Shown here piece by piece: positions 16,877-24,987 of a DNA stretch of 38,689 nucleotides; the first letter of the stretch is position 1; every line of letters begins with the position of its first letter. Origin of the DNA: JACKII01 sp041687435 (GTDB taxonomy: Bacteria > Pseudomonadota > Alphaproteobacteria > Bin95). A model generated the notes under the pieces. That model did no database searches, had not been told where the DNA came from, and saw only the letters and a list, made by a program, of their open reading frames with translations. The stretch is taken from contig JAWLBX010000028.1 of NCBI GenBank assembly GCA_041687435.1, positions 1-38,689 of the forward strand, in the 5' to 3' direction. The translations under genes and the position numbers were made by a program.

Positions 16877-17072
16877 AGCGGGGCGATTGTCAACCGCTTG
16901 CATTATGCGCAAGGTGGCTTCAACCATAGGCGTGATAAGGGTTGCCGGCAGTTTGGGCGATGCGCTGTTTGAATTGCAAATCGAAGCCCGCGGCCTTATG
17001 GTGCAGTGCAACCAATTACGACCGGGCGGCCGATTGAAGCCAGAACGGGACCTTTAAAGAACGAGGAAGATG

Positions 17073-18377
17073 ATGTCGGAAACCGGAACCAATCATACGG
17101 TGACCATCACCGATAACGAGAGCGGCAAGCAGGCGACGATGCCCGTCCTGCATGGCACGGCCGGCGCACCGGTGATCGATATCCGCTCGCTCTATAAAGA
17201 CATGGGCATGTTCACCTTCGACCCCGGTTACACCGCCACTGGCTCGTGCCAGTCCAAGGTGACCTATATCGACGGCGACGAAGGCGTGCTGCTCTATCGT
17301 GGTTATCCGATCGAGCAGTTGGCCGAGCAGTCGAACTATATGGAAGTCTGCTATCTGCTGATGAACGGCGAGCTGCCGAACAAGGCGCAGTATGAGAATT
17401 TCGACCACACCATCACCCACCACACCATGCTGCATGATCAGATGCAGAGCTTCTATCGCGGTTTCCGCCGCGACGCGCACCCCATGGCGGTGCTTTGCGG
17501 TGTGGTTGGCGCGCTGTCTGCCTTCTATCACGACTCGACCGACATCAACGATCCGCACCACCGGATGGTCGCAAGCCACCGGCTGATCGCGAAGATGCCG
17601 ACGATCGCAGCGTGGGCCTACAAGTATTCCATTGGCCAGCCCTTCGTCTATCCGCGCAACGATCTGGGCTATGCCGCCAATTTCCTGCAGATGTGCCATG
17701 CCGTGCCGGCTGATGACTACAAGGTCAACGAAGTTGTGGCCAAGGCGCTGGACCTGATCTTCATCCTGCACGCCGATCATGAGCAGAACGCCGGCACGTC
17801 CACCGTGCGCCTGGCTGGTTCCACCGGTGCCAACCCGTTTGCCTGCATCGCGGCCGGTTGCGCGGCGCTTTGGGGTCCGTCCCATGGCGGCGCCAACGAA
17901 GAAGTGCTGAAGATGCTGACCGAAATCGGCACGAAGGAAAACGTGCCGGCCATGGTGAAAAAGGCGAAGGATCCGGACGATCCGTTCCGCCTGTTCGGCT
18001 TCGGCCACCGCGTCTATAAGAACTTCGACCCCCGCGCCAAGGTGATCCAGAAAGCCGCGCACGAGCTTCTGAACGAGCTGGGCCTCACCGATCCGCTCAT
18101 GGAAGTGGCGATGGAGCTGGAGCGGATCGCGCTTGAGGACGATTATTTCATCCAGCGCAAGCTCTATCCGAATGTCGATTTCTATTCGGGCTTCATGCTG
18201 AAAGCCATGGGCTTCCCGGTCAGCATGTTCACCGCGCTGTTCGCCATTGGCCGTACCGTCGGCTGGATCAGCCAATGGTCGGAGCTGATCGAAGACCCGA
18301 CGCAGAAGATCAACCGCCCACGCCAGCTTTACACCGGCGTTGGCCCGCGGGATTACGTGCCGCTTTCCAACCGTTAA
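17073..18377 (+). CDS. gltA: type II citrate synthase
   Basis: Citrate synthase condenses oxaloacetate with acetyl-CoA at the entry of the TCA cycle. The protein of about 434 residues has the N-terminal beta domain of hexameric Gram-negative enzymes (SYKDMGMFTFDPGY-like segment), AGCAALWGPSHGGANEE, and FGHRVYKNFDPRAKVI with a catalytic His; DVDFYSGF includes the catalytic Asp. Two ATGs are adjacent at 17070 and 17073. GAGG at 17063-17066 is better spaced for 17073, which adds no residue of importance either way. A 12-bp hairpin follows the gene, suggesting it ends a transcript. Very likely strongly expressed. Confidence 0.97.
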   Translation: MSETGTNHTVTITDNESGKQATMPVLHGTAGAPVIDIRSLYKDMGMFTFDPGYTATGSCQSKVTYIDGDEGVLLYRGYPIEQLAEQSNYMEVCYLLMNGELPNKAQYENFDHTITHHTMLHDQMQSFYRGFRRDAHPMAVLCGVVGALSAFYHDSTDINDPHHRMVASHRLIAKMPTIAAWAYKYSIGQPFVYPRNDLGYAANFLQMCHAVPADDYKVNEVVAKALDLIFILHADHEQNAGTSTVRLAGSTGANPFACIAAGCAALWGPSHGGANEEVLKMLTEIGTKENVPAMVKKAKDPDDPFRLFGFGHRVYKNFDPRAKVIQKAAHELLNELGLTDPLMEVAMELERIALEDDYFIQRKLYPNVDFYSGFMLKAMGFPVSMFTALFAIGRTVGWISQWSELIEDPTQKINRPRQLYTGVGPRDYVPLSNR

Positions 18378-18426
18378 ATCCTCGCCACTCAGGGCTTGAT
18401 CCCTGGGCAGCGTATGGGTCTGATAG

Positions 18427-18453
18427 AAGCCCCGGGCCGATGGTCCGGGGCTT
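18427..18453 (+). terminator. strong hairpin terminator after gltA
   Basis: The arms AAGCCCCGGGCC (18427-18438) and GGTCCGGGGCTT (18442-18453) pair over 12 bp with one G-U pair and a 3-nt loop. It lies 50 nt after the gltA stop and just before the ribosome-binding site of the next gene (GAGGAA at 18464-18469). The downstream bases CCGTTCGTTT give only a weak U-tract, so some read-through into the next gene is possible. Confidence 0.7.
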
Positions 18454-18477
18454 CCGTTCGTTTGAGGAAACGCCGAA

Positions 18478-20094
18478 ATGCCCGAAGCCATGATCGTCAC
18501 CGCCCAGCCCGAATCCGCCGAAGCGGGGGCCAGGGTTCTGGAAGCCGGCGGCAATGCCGTGGATGCCGCCATGGCGGCGGCGCTGGTGCAGGGCGTGGTA
18601 GACCCGCAGATGTGCGGCATCGCCGGGTTCGGCAATTGCCAGATCTACATGCCCGGCAAGGGCGTGCACACCTGCCTGGATTTTCACGGCAAGACCCCGC
18701 TCAGCGCCACGCCGGACATGTGGCACAATCTGCTGATCGAGGAAACGCGGGATGGGTTCGGCTTCGTGCTGAAGGACCATGTCAATGACCTTGGCTACGG
18801 TTCGATCACCACGCCCGGCTCGCTGATGGCGTATTTCGAGGCCGTGCGCGATTTCGGCACCTGGGACTGGGCGGATGTGGTGGCCCCCGCCATCGCCCAA
18901 GCGGACGAGGGCTTTGCCGTTCGCCCGCATGTCTATTACTGGTGGACGCATGGCGCAGCGCTTGGCCGGGTTCAGGTGGAGGAGCGGCTGGCTTTCTCCC
19001 GTACCGGGCGGGATGTCTATTTCACCGATGACGGTAAGGGCGGGCGCCGCTTCAAGCGCATCGGCGAGCGGGTGGTGAACCCCGACATGGCCGAGACACT
19101 GCGCATCATTCAGCGCGACGGCGTGGACAGCTTCTATCGCGGCGCCATTGCCGATGCGATTGACGCCGACATGCGCGCCAATGGCGGCCTGATGCGCAAG
19201 GCGGACCTGGAGGCCTACAAGGTCGGCCGGTCGGACCCGCTGGAAACCCTGTACCGCGGCCTGCGCGTCACCAGTTGCCAGCCGCCGGGCGGCGGGGTGA
19301 TGCTGCTGGAAATGCTCAATATCCTGGAGCATTTCGACCTGGCGGGCATGGGCCACAACAGCGCCGATTATATCCGCACCGTCTGCGAGGCGATGAAGAT
19401 CGCCACCGCCGACAAGGAGGCGCATGTGGGCGACCCGGCCTTCGTCAAGGTGCCGCTGGAACGGCTGACCGGCAAGGAATACGCGGCCGAATGCGCACAG
19501 CGTATCAAGGCCGGCGAGCGGGCAACGGTGGAACGCCTGACCGCGGAATCACCGCAGACCACCCATGTCGCAGTGGTCGATAAGGACGGCAACTGCGTGA
19601 CCATGACCCATTCGCTCGGCATGCCGTCCGGCGTCATCACGGATGGCCTCGGCTTCATGTACAATGGCTGCATGAGCGTGTTCGACCCGCGGCCGGGCCG
19701 TGCCGGCTCCGTTGCGCCGGGCAAGAGCCGCTTTTCCAGCCTCTGCCCCGCCATCGTGTTCGAAGGTGATCAGCCCCGTGTGGTGATCGGCGCGCCGGGC
19801 GGTACGCAGATCGCCATGGGCGTGCTGCAAGCGCTGCTGAATGTCATCGACCACGCCATGCCCATCGACCGGGCGGTGAGCGTGCCGCGCTTCTCGTCCA
19901 CCAGCAACGCGATCGACATTATGAACCGCATTCCGGATTATGTCGTGGAGCCGCTGCGTGCGGATGGGTATGAGGTGATCCGTTCGCCGTTGACCTTTGG
20001 CATCGCCGCAGTGCACGGCATTGTCATCGCAGCCGATGGCCGGATGGAAGGCGGCGCCGATCCGGGCCATGACGGTGTGGCTCTGGCGGTTTAA
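18478..20094 (+). CDS. gamma-glutamyltransferase-family Ntn hydrolase, divergent
   Basis: The 538-residue protein has the GGT fold: EAGGNAVDAAMAAAL near the start, the self-cleavage site TTHVAVVDKDGN with the predicted nucleophile T361 after ESPQ, and a C-terminal IGAPGGTQI loop. It has no signal peptide, so it is probably cytoplasmic, unlike E. coli GGT. Key gamma-glutamyl-binding residues of E. coli GGT appear replaced by position: R114 by H70 (DFHGKTP), N411 by G381, and Q430/D433 within YNGCMSVF. The Ser-Ser pair (S420-S421) is kept. It probably autocleaves but acts on another amide. GAGGAA 8 nt upstream supports the start. An amino-acid-type permease follows. Confidence 0.88.
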   Translation: MPEAMIVTAQPESAEAGARVLEAGGNAVDAAMAAALVQGVVDPQMCGIAGFGNCQIYMPGKGVHTCLDFHGKTPLSATPDMWHNLLIEETRDGFGFVLKDHVNDLGYGSITTPGSLMAYFEAVRDFGTWDWADVVAPAIAQADEGFAVRPHVYYWWTHGAALGRVQVEERLAFSRTGRDVYFTDDGKGGRRFKRIGERVVNPDMAETLRIIQRDGVDSFYRGAIADAIDADMRANGGLMRKADLEAYKVGRSDPLETLYRGLRVTSCQPPGGGVMLLEMLNILEHFDLAGMGHNSADYIRTVCEAMKIATADKEAHVGDPAFVKVPLERLTGKEYAAECAQRIKAGERATVERLTAESPQTTHVAVVDKDGNCVTMTHSLGMPSGVITDGLGFMYNGCMSVFDPRPGRAGSVAPGKSRFSSLCPAIVFEGDQPRVVIGAPGGTQIAMGVLQALLNVIDHAMPIDRAVSVPRFSSTSNAIDIMNRIPDYVVEPLRADGYEVIRSPLTFGIAAVHGIVIAADGRMEGGADPGHDGVALAV

Positions 20095-20185
20095 CCGCCG
20101 GTCGGTTGATTTGGCGCAATGACGGCAGGCGCGCTCTGCGTGTCAGCTTGCCGGCATAGACGCCTCTCTCGCGGATTGTTGCGCT

Positions 20186-21451
20186 GTGACCCATCCGGAC
20201 CTGCCCCGCCTGCCTTCGGCCAAACTGCGGCGCCGCCTTGGCCTGACGCTGGTGGTGCTCTATGGCCTGGGCGTCACCATTGGCGCGGGCATTTATGTCC
20301 TGATCGGTCCCACTGCCGGCCAGGCCGGCGTGCACGCGCCGGTTTCGTTCATCGTGGCCGCCTTGGTCATGGGGTGTTCGGCCGCCAGCTTCGCCGAATT
20401 CGTCTGCCGTTTCCCGGTCAGCGCCGGCGAGGCGGCCTATGTCCGCGCCGGTTTCCGTTCGGAAATCGCAGCATTGCTGGTGGGCATTGGCGTGATGCTG
20501 GCGGGCGTGGTGTCGTCGGCGACGATCAGCATCGGCAGCGCCGGCTATATCGGCGCTTTCCTGGAACCGTTGGTGCCGGTCAACGGCGCTTGGCTGACGG
20601 TTGCCATCGTGCTGGCGGTGGCCCTGGTGGCCTGCATCGGCATTCTGGAATCCGTCGCCTTGGCCGGGCTGATGACGCTGGTGGAAATCGGCGGCCTTCT
20701 GGCCATCGTCATCGGCGGGCTGTTCGGCCCGGCGGACGTGCTGGGGCGATTGCCGGAAGTCGTGCCCTTGTCGCTGGATGGGGCGCTGTGGGCCGGGATT
20801 TTCGGCGCGGGCCTTCTGGCCTTCTATGCCTTTATCGGGTTCGAGGACATGGTGAATGTCGCCGAGGAGGTTCGCGACCCCGGGCGGACCATGCCGCGGG
20901 CCATCCTCATCACCCTGATTGTTACCACAGCCCTGTATTTTCTGATTGCGGCGATTTCGGTACTCGCGGTGCCGCCCGCTCAACTGAGCGCATCGCCGGC
21001 CCCGCTGGGGCTGGTGTTCGCAGCGGTGACGCCATTATCGCCCCTGGTGATCATGGTCATCGCGGCGATTGCCACCTTCAACGGTGTCATCATCCAGGTC
21101 ATCATGGCCTCGCGCGTGCTCTACGGCCTGGCGGATCAGGGGACAATCCCCGGCTGGCTTGGCCGCGTGCTGGGTTGGGTCTATCCTCGCACCGGTACGC
21201 CGGTTGTGGCGACGGCGGTTGTGGCCGCGGTCGTCGGCGTGCTGGCGGTATCGTTCCCGATCGAACGGCTGGCAGGGCTGACATCGCAAATCGTGCTGGT
21301 CATCTTCGTTGCCGTCAATGTCGCCCTGATTGCTGTCAAATGGCGTGAGCGTGGCGTGCTGGATTTGCCTGCGGATGGTTTCCGCGTGCCCATCGCCATT
21401 CCCGCCGTGGGCGCGGCCCTCAGCCTTCTCTTCGTGCTGTTCGGCGGGTAA
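20186..21451 (+). CDS. APC-superfamily amino acid/polyamine permease
   Basis: This 421-residue membrane protein has about 12 hydrophobic helices. The first helix carries GLGVTIGAGIYVLIG, the Gly-rich unwound substrate-binding segment typical of APC transporters, and FYAFIGFEDMVNVAEEVRDPGRTMPRA is the conserved helix 6 and loop. Such proteins import amino acids, or exchange them, across the inner membrane. The GTG start at 20186 is chosen because the basic N-terminus (KLRRRLG) and first helix follow directly. It lies 91 nt after the GGT-family gene, so import of a peptide-like or amino-acid compound may be linked to that hydrolase; this is only an inference. Confidence 0.88.
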   Translation: MTHPDLPRLPSAKLRRRLGLTLVVLYGLGVTIGAGIYVLIGPTAGQAGVHAPVSFIVAALVMGCSAASFAEFVCRFPVSAGEAAYVRAGFRSEIAALLVGIGVMLAGVVSSATISIGSAGYIGAFLEPLVPVNGAWLTVAIVLAVALVACIGILESVALAGLMTLVEIGGLLAIVIGGLFGPADVLGRLPEVVPLSLDGALWAGIFGAGLLAFYAFIGFEDMVNVAEEVRDPGRTMPRAILITLIVTTALYFLIAAISVLAVPPAQLSASPAPLGLVFAAVTPLSPLVIMVIAAIATFNGVIIQVIMASRVLYGLADQGTIPGWLGRVLGWVYPRTGTPVVATAVVAAVVGVLAVSFPIERLAGLTSQIVLVIFVAVNVALIAVKWRERGVLDLPADGFRVPIAIPAVGAALSLLFVLFGG

Positions 21452-21467
21452 GCGGCCAGCGGGCGGG

Positions 21468-21818
21468 TTAGGTCTTTGACATCAGCATCTTGGCGCATTC
21501 GGCTGCCAATTTGCGATCCGGCCGGCTTTCGCCCGGCACGGTGGCCCAGCCGGTTTCCATCACGATAGTGTCGCGCTGATAGCTGGGCGCATCCGCCAGT
21601 TCCTGCATCACAGACGCCCTGGCCGGATCGGTGCGTGCGTATTCGAGGCAGTAAGGCACCTGGGCGGCCACCGCTTCGGAATTTGCGCGCGAAGAGGCCA
21701 GCGTTTCCGCCTTGGTGCCGGTCATCCAGCCACCGGCATAAAAACCAAGAACGGCCAGCGCAATGGCGCCGCCGGCGGCGCCTATAAGCCCAGGCTTGAG
21801 CCAAACGGATGCGGTCAT
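21468..21818 (-). CDS. small single-pass membrane hypothetical protein
   Basis: I do not recognise this 116-residue protein. One hydrophobic helix (about residues 9-28, GLIGAAGGAIALAVLGFYAGG) follows a short basic N-terminus, so it is either membrane anchored or secreted. The rest is soluble, with one cysteine in VPYCLEYAR and another in AAECAKM, and a segment METGWATVPG. The ATG at 21818 is preferred over a TTG at 21833 because GGAG lies 9 nt upstream of it. It converges on the APC permease gene with a 16-nt gap. Confidence 0.7.
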   Translation of the reverse strand: MTASVWLKPGLIGAAGGAIALAVLGFYAGGWMTGTKAETLASSRANSEAVAAQVPYCLEYARTDPARASVMQELADAPSYQRDTIVMETGWATVPGESRPDRKLAAECAKMLMSKT

Positions 21819-21897
21819 ATCAGAATACTCCAAACGAACTTCGGAAACCTGCGGCTCGGTCCCAGGCCGCAGGGGGGGCGGAAATCTGTCCCGCAGG

Positions 21898-22032
21898 TCA
21901 GCCCGCAGACTTGGACGGCGCCGTCTTCTTCGGCACGGGCTGCTGTGGCATTGGCTTGGCCGAAGCCTGCTCCGCAGCGGTGGCGTTGTCTTTGGATGTT
22001 TGGGTCGTTTTCGAGAAATCTTTGAAGGACAT
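21898..22032 (-). CDS. 44-residue basic, Pro/Lys/Ala-rich small protein
   Basis: A short frame encodes a 44-residue protein that begins MSFKDFSKTT and continues with a low-complexity, Lys-, Pro-, Ala- and Ser-rich tail (for example QQPVPKKTAPSKSAG). There is no signal peptide or membrane helix, and the tail is probably disordered. The codons from the ATG onward are GC-rich at third positions like the rest of the genome, while the sequence directly upstream is very AT-rich; this contrast supports a start at 22032. No clear ribosome-binding site is seen. Function unknown; it could be a small nucleic-acid- or protein-binding factor, but nothing shows that. Confidence 0.55.
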   Translation of the reverse strand: MSFKDFSKTTQTSKDNATAAEQASAKPMPQQPVPKKTAPSKSAG

Positions 22033-22126
22033 ATTATTCACTTTCAATAGATATTGAATTTTCAGCCTCAGGTATCCAAACATATTTGGTGTTTTTGTTA
22101 GGAAATACAATAGTGGCATATTGCAG

Positions 22127-22132
22127 TATAAT
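22127..22132 (+). promoter_or_regulatory. perfect TATAAT -10-like hexamer in the AT-rich island
   Basis: The consensus -10 word lies upstream of the molybdenum hydroxylase operon. No good -35 is found 16-18 bp before it, and an AT-rich region yields such words by chance. If used, the transcript would begin near 22139 and meet the terminator hairpin at once. Confidence 0.25.
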
Positions 22133-22151
22133 AACAATAAAATGGATACAA

Positions 22152-22180
22152 TGGCGGAAATCCGCCAATTATTATTTTTT
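22152..22180 (+). terminator. intrinsic terminator (or attenuator) in AT-rich island
   Basis: TGGCGG at 22152-22157 pairs with CCGCCA at 22162-22167 around the tetraloop AAAT, followed directly by ATTATTATTTTTT (22168-22180). This is the best intrinsic terminator shape in the window. Yet no + strand gene ends just upstream: the nearest (APC permease) ends 700 nt earlier. It may end a small RNA, or act as an attenuator in the leader of the operon starting at 22337. Confidence 0.6.
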
Positions 22181-22336
22181 ACGGGGGGTTTTTTATATTG
22201 AAATGTTCAATCCCGTGTTTGGGGTTCCTGCCGCGGGTTCCCGTTAGCCCGCTTCGCATGGTGTCCGGAATGCGCTATGCATAGACAGGCTGCCGCGTGC
22301 GGCTGCTGGTGTGATGGAAAAGAGGTACGCCTGCCC

Positions 22337-22816
22337 ATGCCGATTGCCCTTTCCATAAATGGCGTGTTCTGCGCCCTGCCCGACGGAATGCCGCCCGATA
22401 CGCCGCTGCTCGATATCCTGCGCAATACGCTGGGCCTGACCGGCACGCGCTTCGGCTGCGGGCTGGAGCAATGTGGCGCCTGCATGGTGCTGGTGGATGG
22501 CCGCCCGGTGCAGGCATGCACGGCGGCGCTCGATTCGGTAGCCGGCAAGCAAATCACGACGGTAGAAGGACTGGCGGGGGCCGATGGCGCGTTGCATCCG
22601 CTGCAAAAGGCCTTTCTGGACGAGCAGGCTGGCCAGTGCGGCTATTGTCTTTCCGGCATTCTCGTTTCGGCGAAAGCGTTGCTGGATGCAAACTCCAGCC
22701 CGTCCCGTGGCGAGATTGCGGCGGCGCTGGACGGCAATCTCTGCCGCTGCGGCTCGCACGTGCGGATCCTGAAGGCCGTGGAGCGGGCGGCGGCGGCCAT
22801 GCGGGCAGAGGGCTGA
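22337..22816 (+). CDS. 2Fe-2S subunit of a xanthine dehydrogenase-family molybdenum hydroxylase
   Basis: The 159-residue protein is the small iron-sulfur subunit of IorA/CoxS type. It carries electrons from the molybdenum site. The plant-ferredoxin-type cluster is bound by C41, C46, C49 and C61 (FGCGLEQCGACMV), and the second cluster by C101, C104, C136 and C138 (CGYCLSG and CRCGSH). There is no signal peptide. The ATG at 22337 has AGAGG about 10 nt upstream and gives the usual family start; an earlier ATG at 22277 would add a Cys-rich stretch unlike the family. The large subunit starts 3 nt after its stop. Confidence 0.94.
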   Translation: MPIALSINGVFCALPDGMPPDTPLLDILRNTLGLTGTRFGCGLEQCGACMVLVDGRPVQACTAALDSVAGKQITTVEGLAGADGALHPLQKAFLDEQAGQCGYCLSGILVSAKALLDANSSPSRGEIAAALDGNLCRCGSHVRILKAVERAAAAMRAEG

Positions 22817-22819
22817 GCG

Positions 22820-24949
22820 ATGAACGATGCTGTGACATTGCCGCTGAGCCTGACCAGCAATCCGCGGCTCGACCTATGGGTAAGGTTCCAGGATGACCGC
22901 ACCGTGCGCGTCGCTTCCGGCAAGGTGGAGATGGGCCAGGGTATTGTAACGGCGCTGGCCCAGATTGCGGCAGAGGAGTTGGACTTGCCGCTGGACCGGG
23001 TCCGGCTGCTTTCCGGCAGCACGGAACACGGCCCGGACGAACTTTATACCACATCCAGCCTTTCGGTGATGGTGTCGGGCGCTTCGATCCGCCTGGTTTG
23101 TGCGGAGGCGCGGGCATTGCTGGCCGAACAGGCAGCACTGCGGCTCAACTGCGCGCCGGCGGATTTGGACGTGGCCGACGGTGCCTTCGTGCGCGGCGGC
23201 GAAGCAACCGGCCTCGACTATTGGGACGTGGCGTCAGCGGTTGACTGGAGCCAGGCGCCGACCGGCCGGGCTGCGCCGAAGCCGGCCGCTGCCTACCGCG
23301 TCGTCGGGCAAGCGGTGCCGCGGGCGGACCTGCCGGCCAAGCTCACCGGCAGGGGCGAAGCCTTTATCCACGACATGCAGCCAGCAGGCATGGTGCATGC
23401 CCGCACGCTGCGCCAGCCGGGCCGGGATGCGGTGCTGCAATCGCTCGATGAGGCAGCGTTGCGGCGCGCCAGCGGCGACCCGGGCCTGCGCATTGTGCGC
23501 CGGGCGAATTTTGCGGCGTTCGTCAGCGGAAGCGAGCGGGCGGCCGAAAAAGCCGCGCGTTTTGCGGAAACCCATGCCCGATGGGCCGGCCCCCGCACCC
23601 TTTCGCCGGCTATGGGCGAGGGCGCCTGGTTGGTCGGGCGGCCGTCGGACCTGCGCGAGATTGGGGCGCCGCCAGCCGATACGACCGACGCGGCAGGCAC
23701 GGTTGCGGCGACATTTACGCGGCCTTACATCGCCCATGCCTCCATGGCACCGTCGGTGGCGCTAGCCCGGTATGACGGCGGGACGCTCACAATCTGGTCG
23801 CACGGTCAGGGCATGCACCCGCTGCGAAAGAATGTGGCGGCGGTGCTGGGGCTCGATCCGGGCCGGGTGGTCTGCCATCACCGCCACGGCCCCGGTTGCT
23901 ATGGCCACAATGGCGCGGACGACGCGGCGCTGGACGCGGCGATCGTTGCGGTGGCGCTGCCGGGTGAGACCGTGCGCCTGCAATGGCGGCGGGAGGAGGA
24001 ATTTGCTTACGAACCGGTGAGCCCGGCCATGTCCGTCTCCGTACGCGTCGCGGTCGATGCGGATGGCTGGCCGTTCGATTGGACACAGGAAATCTGGGCG
24101 CCTAGTCACGTGCAGCGCCCCGGCACCGGCACCGGCTACATGCTGGCGCACGAGGCGCTGGAAAACCCGCCGCCGCCCGTCCAGGCGACGGACCCGCCGG
24201 AGGAGCGGGGTGGCGGCGGCACCCGCAACGCCGTGCCGCTCTACCGCGTCGGGGCGCACCGCATCCGCCATCATCTGGTGCTGGAAGGGCCGGTGCGTAC
24301 CTCCGCGCTGCGCGGCCTCGGCGCGCCGGTCAATGTGTTTGCGATCGAGGCCATGATGGACGACCTTGCCGCGCGCGCCGGCCAGGACCCGCTTGCCTAC
24401 CGGCTGGCGCTGCTGGATGACCCGCGCGCCCGCGCCGTGCTGGAGCGGACGGCCGCGATGGCCGGCTGGGCCGGGCGCGGGCCGGGCGGCGACGGCAAGG
24501 GGCTCGGCATTGCCTTTGCCCGCTACAAGAACATGGCCGCCTATTCCGCCGTCGCCGTGGCGGTGACGGTGGCGGACGACGTACGCCTTGACCATGTCTG
24601 GAGCGCGACCGACGCGGGTCTGGTCATCAATCCGGACGGCGCGCGCAATCAGTTGGAAGGTGGCATTGTCCAGGCGGCCAGCTTTGCGCTGAAGGAGGCC
24701 GTAAAGCTGGACGGTGGCGGCATCGCCTCCCGCGACTGGGACGCCTACCCCATTCTGCGCTTTTCCGAGGTGCCGCCGGTAGACGTGGAACTGATCGGAT
24801 CGGCAGACGACCCCGCACTTGGCATGGGCGAATGCACGGTCGGCCCCACCTGCGCCGCCATTGGCAATGCCGTCGCCCACGCGCTTGGCAAGCGGATATG
24901 CGATATGCCGCTGGACCGCGACCGGATCATGGCGGCGCTGTTGGCGTAG
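22820..24949 (+). CDS. molybdopterin-binding subunit of a xanthine dehydrogenase-family hydroxylase (IorB-like)
   Basis: This 709-residue subunit should hold the molybdopterin-cytosine dinucleotide cofactor and hydroxylate an N-heterocycle or aldehyde. The N-terminal KVEMGQGIVTALAQIAAEEL is the conserved MGQG segment, RTSALRGLGAPVNVFAIEA is the cofactor-binding part, and GMGE near the end provides the active-site Glu (E671). It lacks the twin-Arg signal seen in many IorB proteins. No FAD subunit and no cytochrome c subunit follow, so it resembles two-subunit isoquinoline-oxidoreductase-type enzymes that pass electrons to another acceptor. The substrate is unknown. It lies between the 2Fe-2S subunit and a histidine kinase on the same strand. 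Confidence 0.92.
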   Translation: MNDAVTLPLSLTSNPRLDLWVRFQDDRTVRVASGKVEMGQGIVTALAQIAAEELDLPLDRVRLLSGSTEHGPDELYTTSSLSVMVSGASIRLVCAEARALLAEQAALRLNCAPADLDVADGAFVRGGEATGLDYWDVASAVDWSQAPTGRAAPKPAAAYRVVGQAVPRADLPAKLTGRGEAFIHDMQPAGMVHARTLRQPGRDAVLQSLDEAALRRASGDPGLRIVRRANFAAFVSGSERAAEKAARFAETHARWAGPRTLSPAMGEGAWLVGRPSDLREIGAPPADTTDAAGTVAATFTRPYIAHASMAPSVALARYDGGTLTIWSHGQGMHPLRKNVAAVLGLDPGRVVCHHRHGPGCYGHNGADDAALDAAIVAVALPGETVRLQWRREEEFAYEPVSPAMSVSVRVAVDADGWPFDWTQEIWAPSHVQRPGTGTGYMLAHEALENPPPPVQATDPPEERGGGGTRNAVPLYRVGAHRIRHHLVLEGPVRTSALRGLGAPVNVFAIEAMMDDLAARAGQDPLAYRLALLDDPRARAVLERTAAMAGWAGRGPGGDGKGLGIAFARYKNMAAYSAVAVAVTVADDVRLDHVWSATDAGLVINPDGARNQLEGGIVQAASFALKEAVKLDGGGIASRDWDAYPILRFSEVPPVDVELIGSADDPALGMGECTVGPTCAAIGNAVAHALGKRICDMPLDRDRIMAALLA

Positions 24950-24987
24950 CCATTGCAGGCGGGCTGGAATTTGCGCATGGTTCGCCG

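Larger units (their letters stand above)
22021..22211. other. AT-rich intergenic island with inverted repeats
   Basis: The stretch 22033-22336 has no gene I can support. By hand count, 22021-22200 is about 31% G+C (55 of 180 bases), against clearly more than 60% around it. It holds three small inverted repeats: TTCAAT/ATTGAA at 22043-22058, CCAAA/TTTGG at 22076-22089, and ATTGAA/TTCAAT at 22197-22211. It also has a perfect TATAAT at 22127-22132 on the + strand and an intrinsic terminator at 22152-22180. It probably contains promoters for the 44-residue gene to the left and the molybdenum hydroxylase operon to the right. Confidence 0.6.

Noticed and set aside
20085..20099. Palindrome GGCGGTTTAACCGCC at the end of the GGT-family gene
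   Set aside because: It spans the stop codon with only a one-base spacer, so a hairpin would lose stem pairs to form a loop; no U-tract follows.
22033..22137. N-terminal extension of the 44-residue protein to 22137
   Set aside because: It would be encoded by AT-rich DNA with codon use unlike the genome; the promoter region is more likely here.
24832..24987. 52-residue N-terminal extension of the histidine kinase
   Set aside because: It overlaps the end of the molybdenum subunit gene in another frame and is Arg/His-rich, unlike a membrane-protein start.
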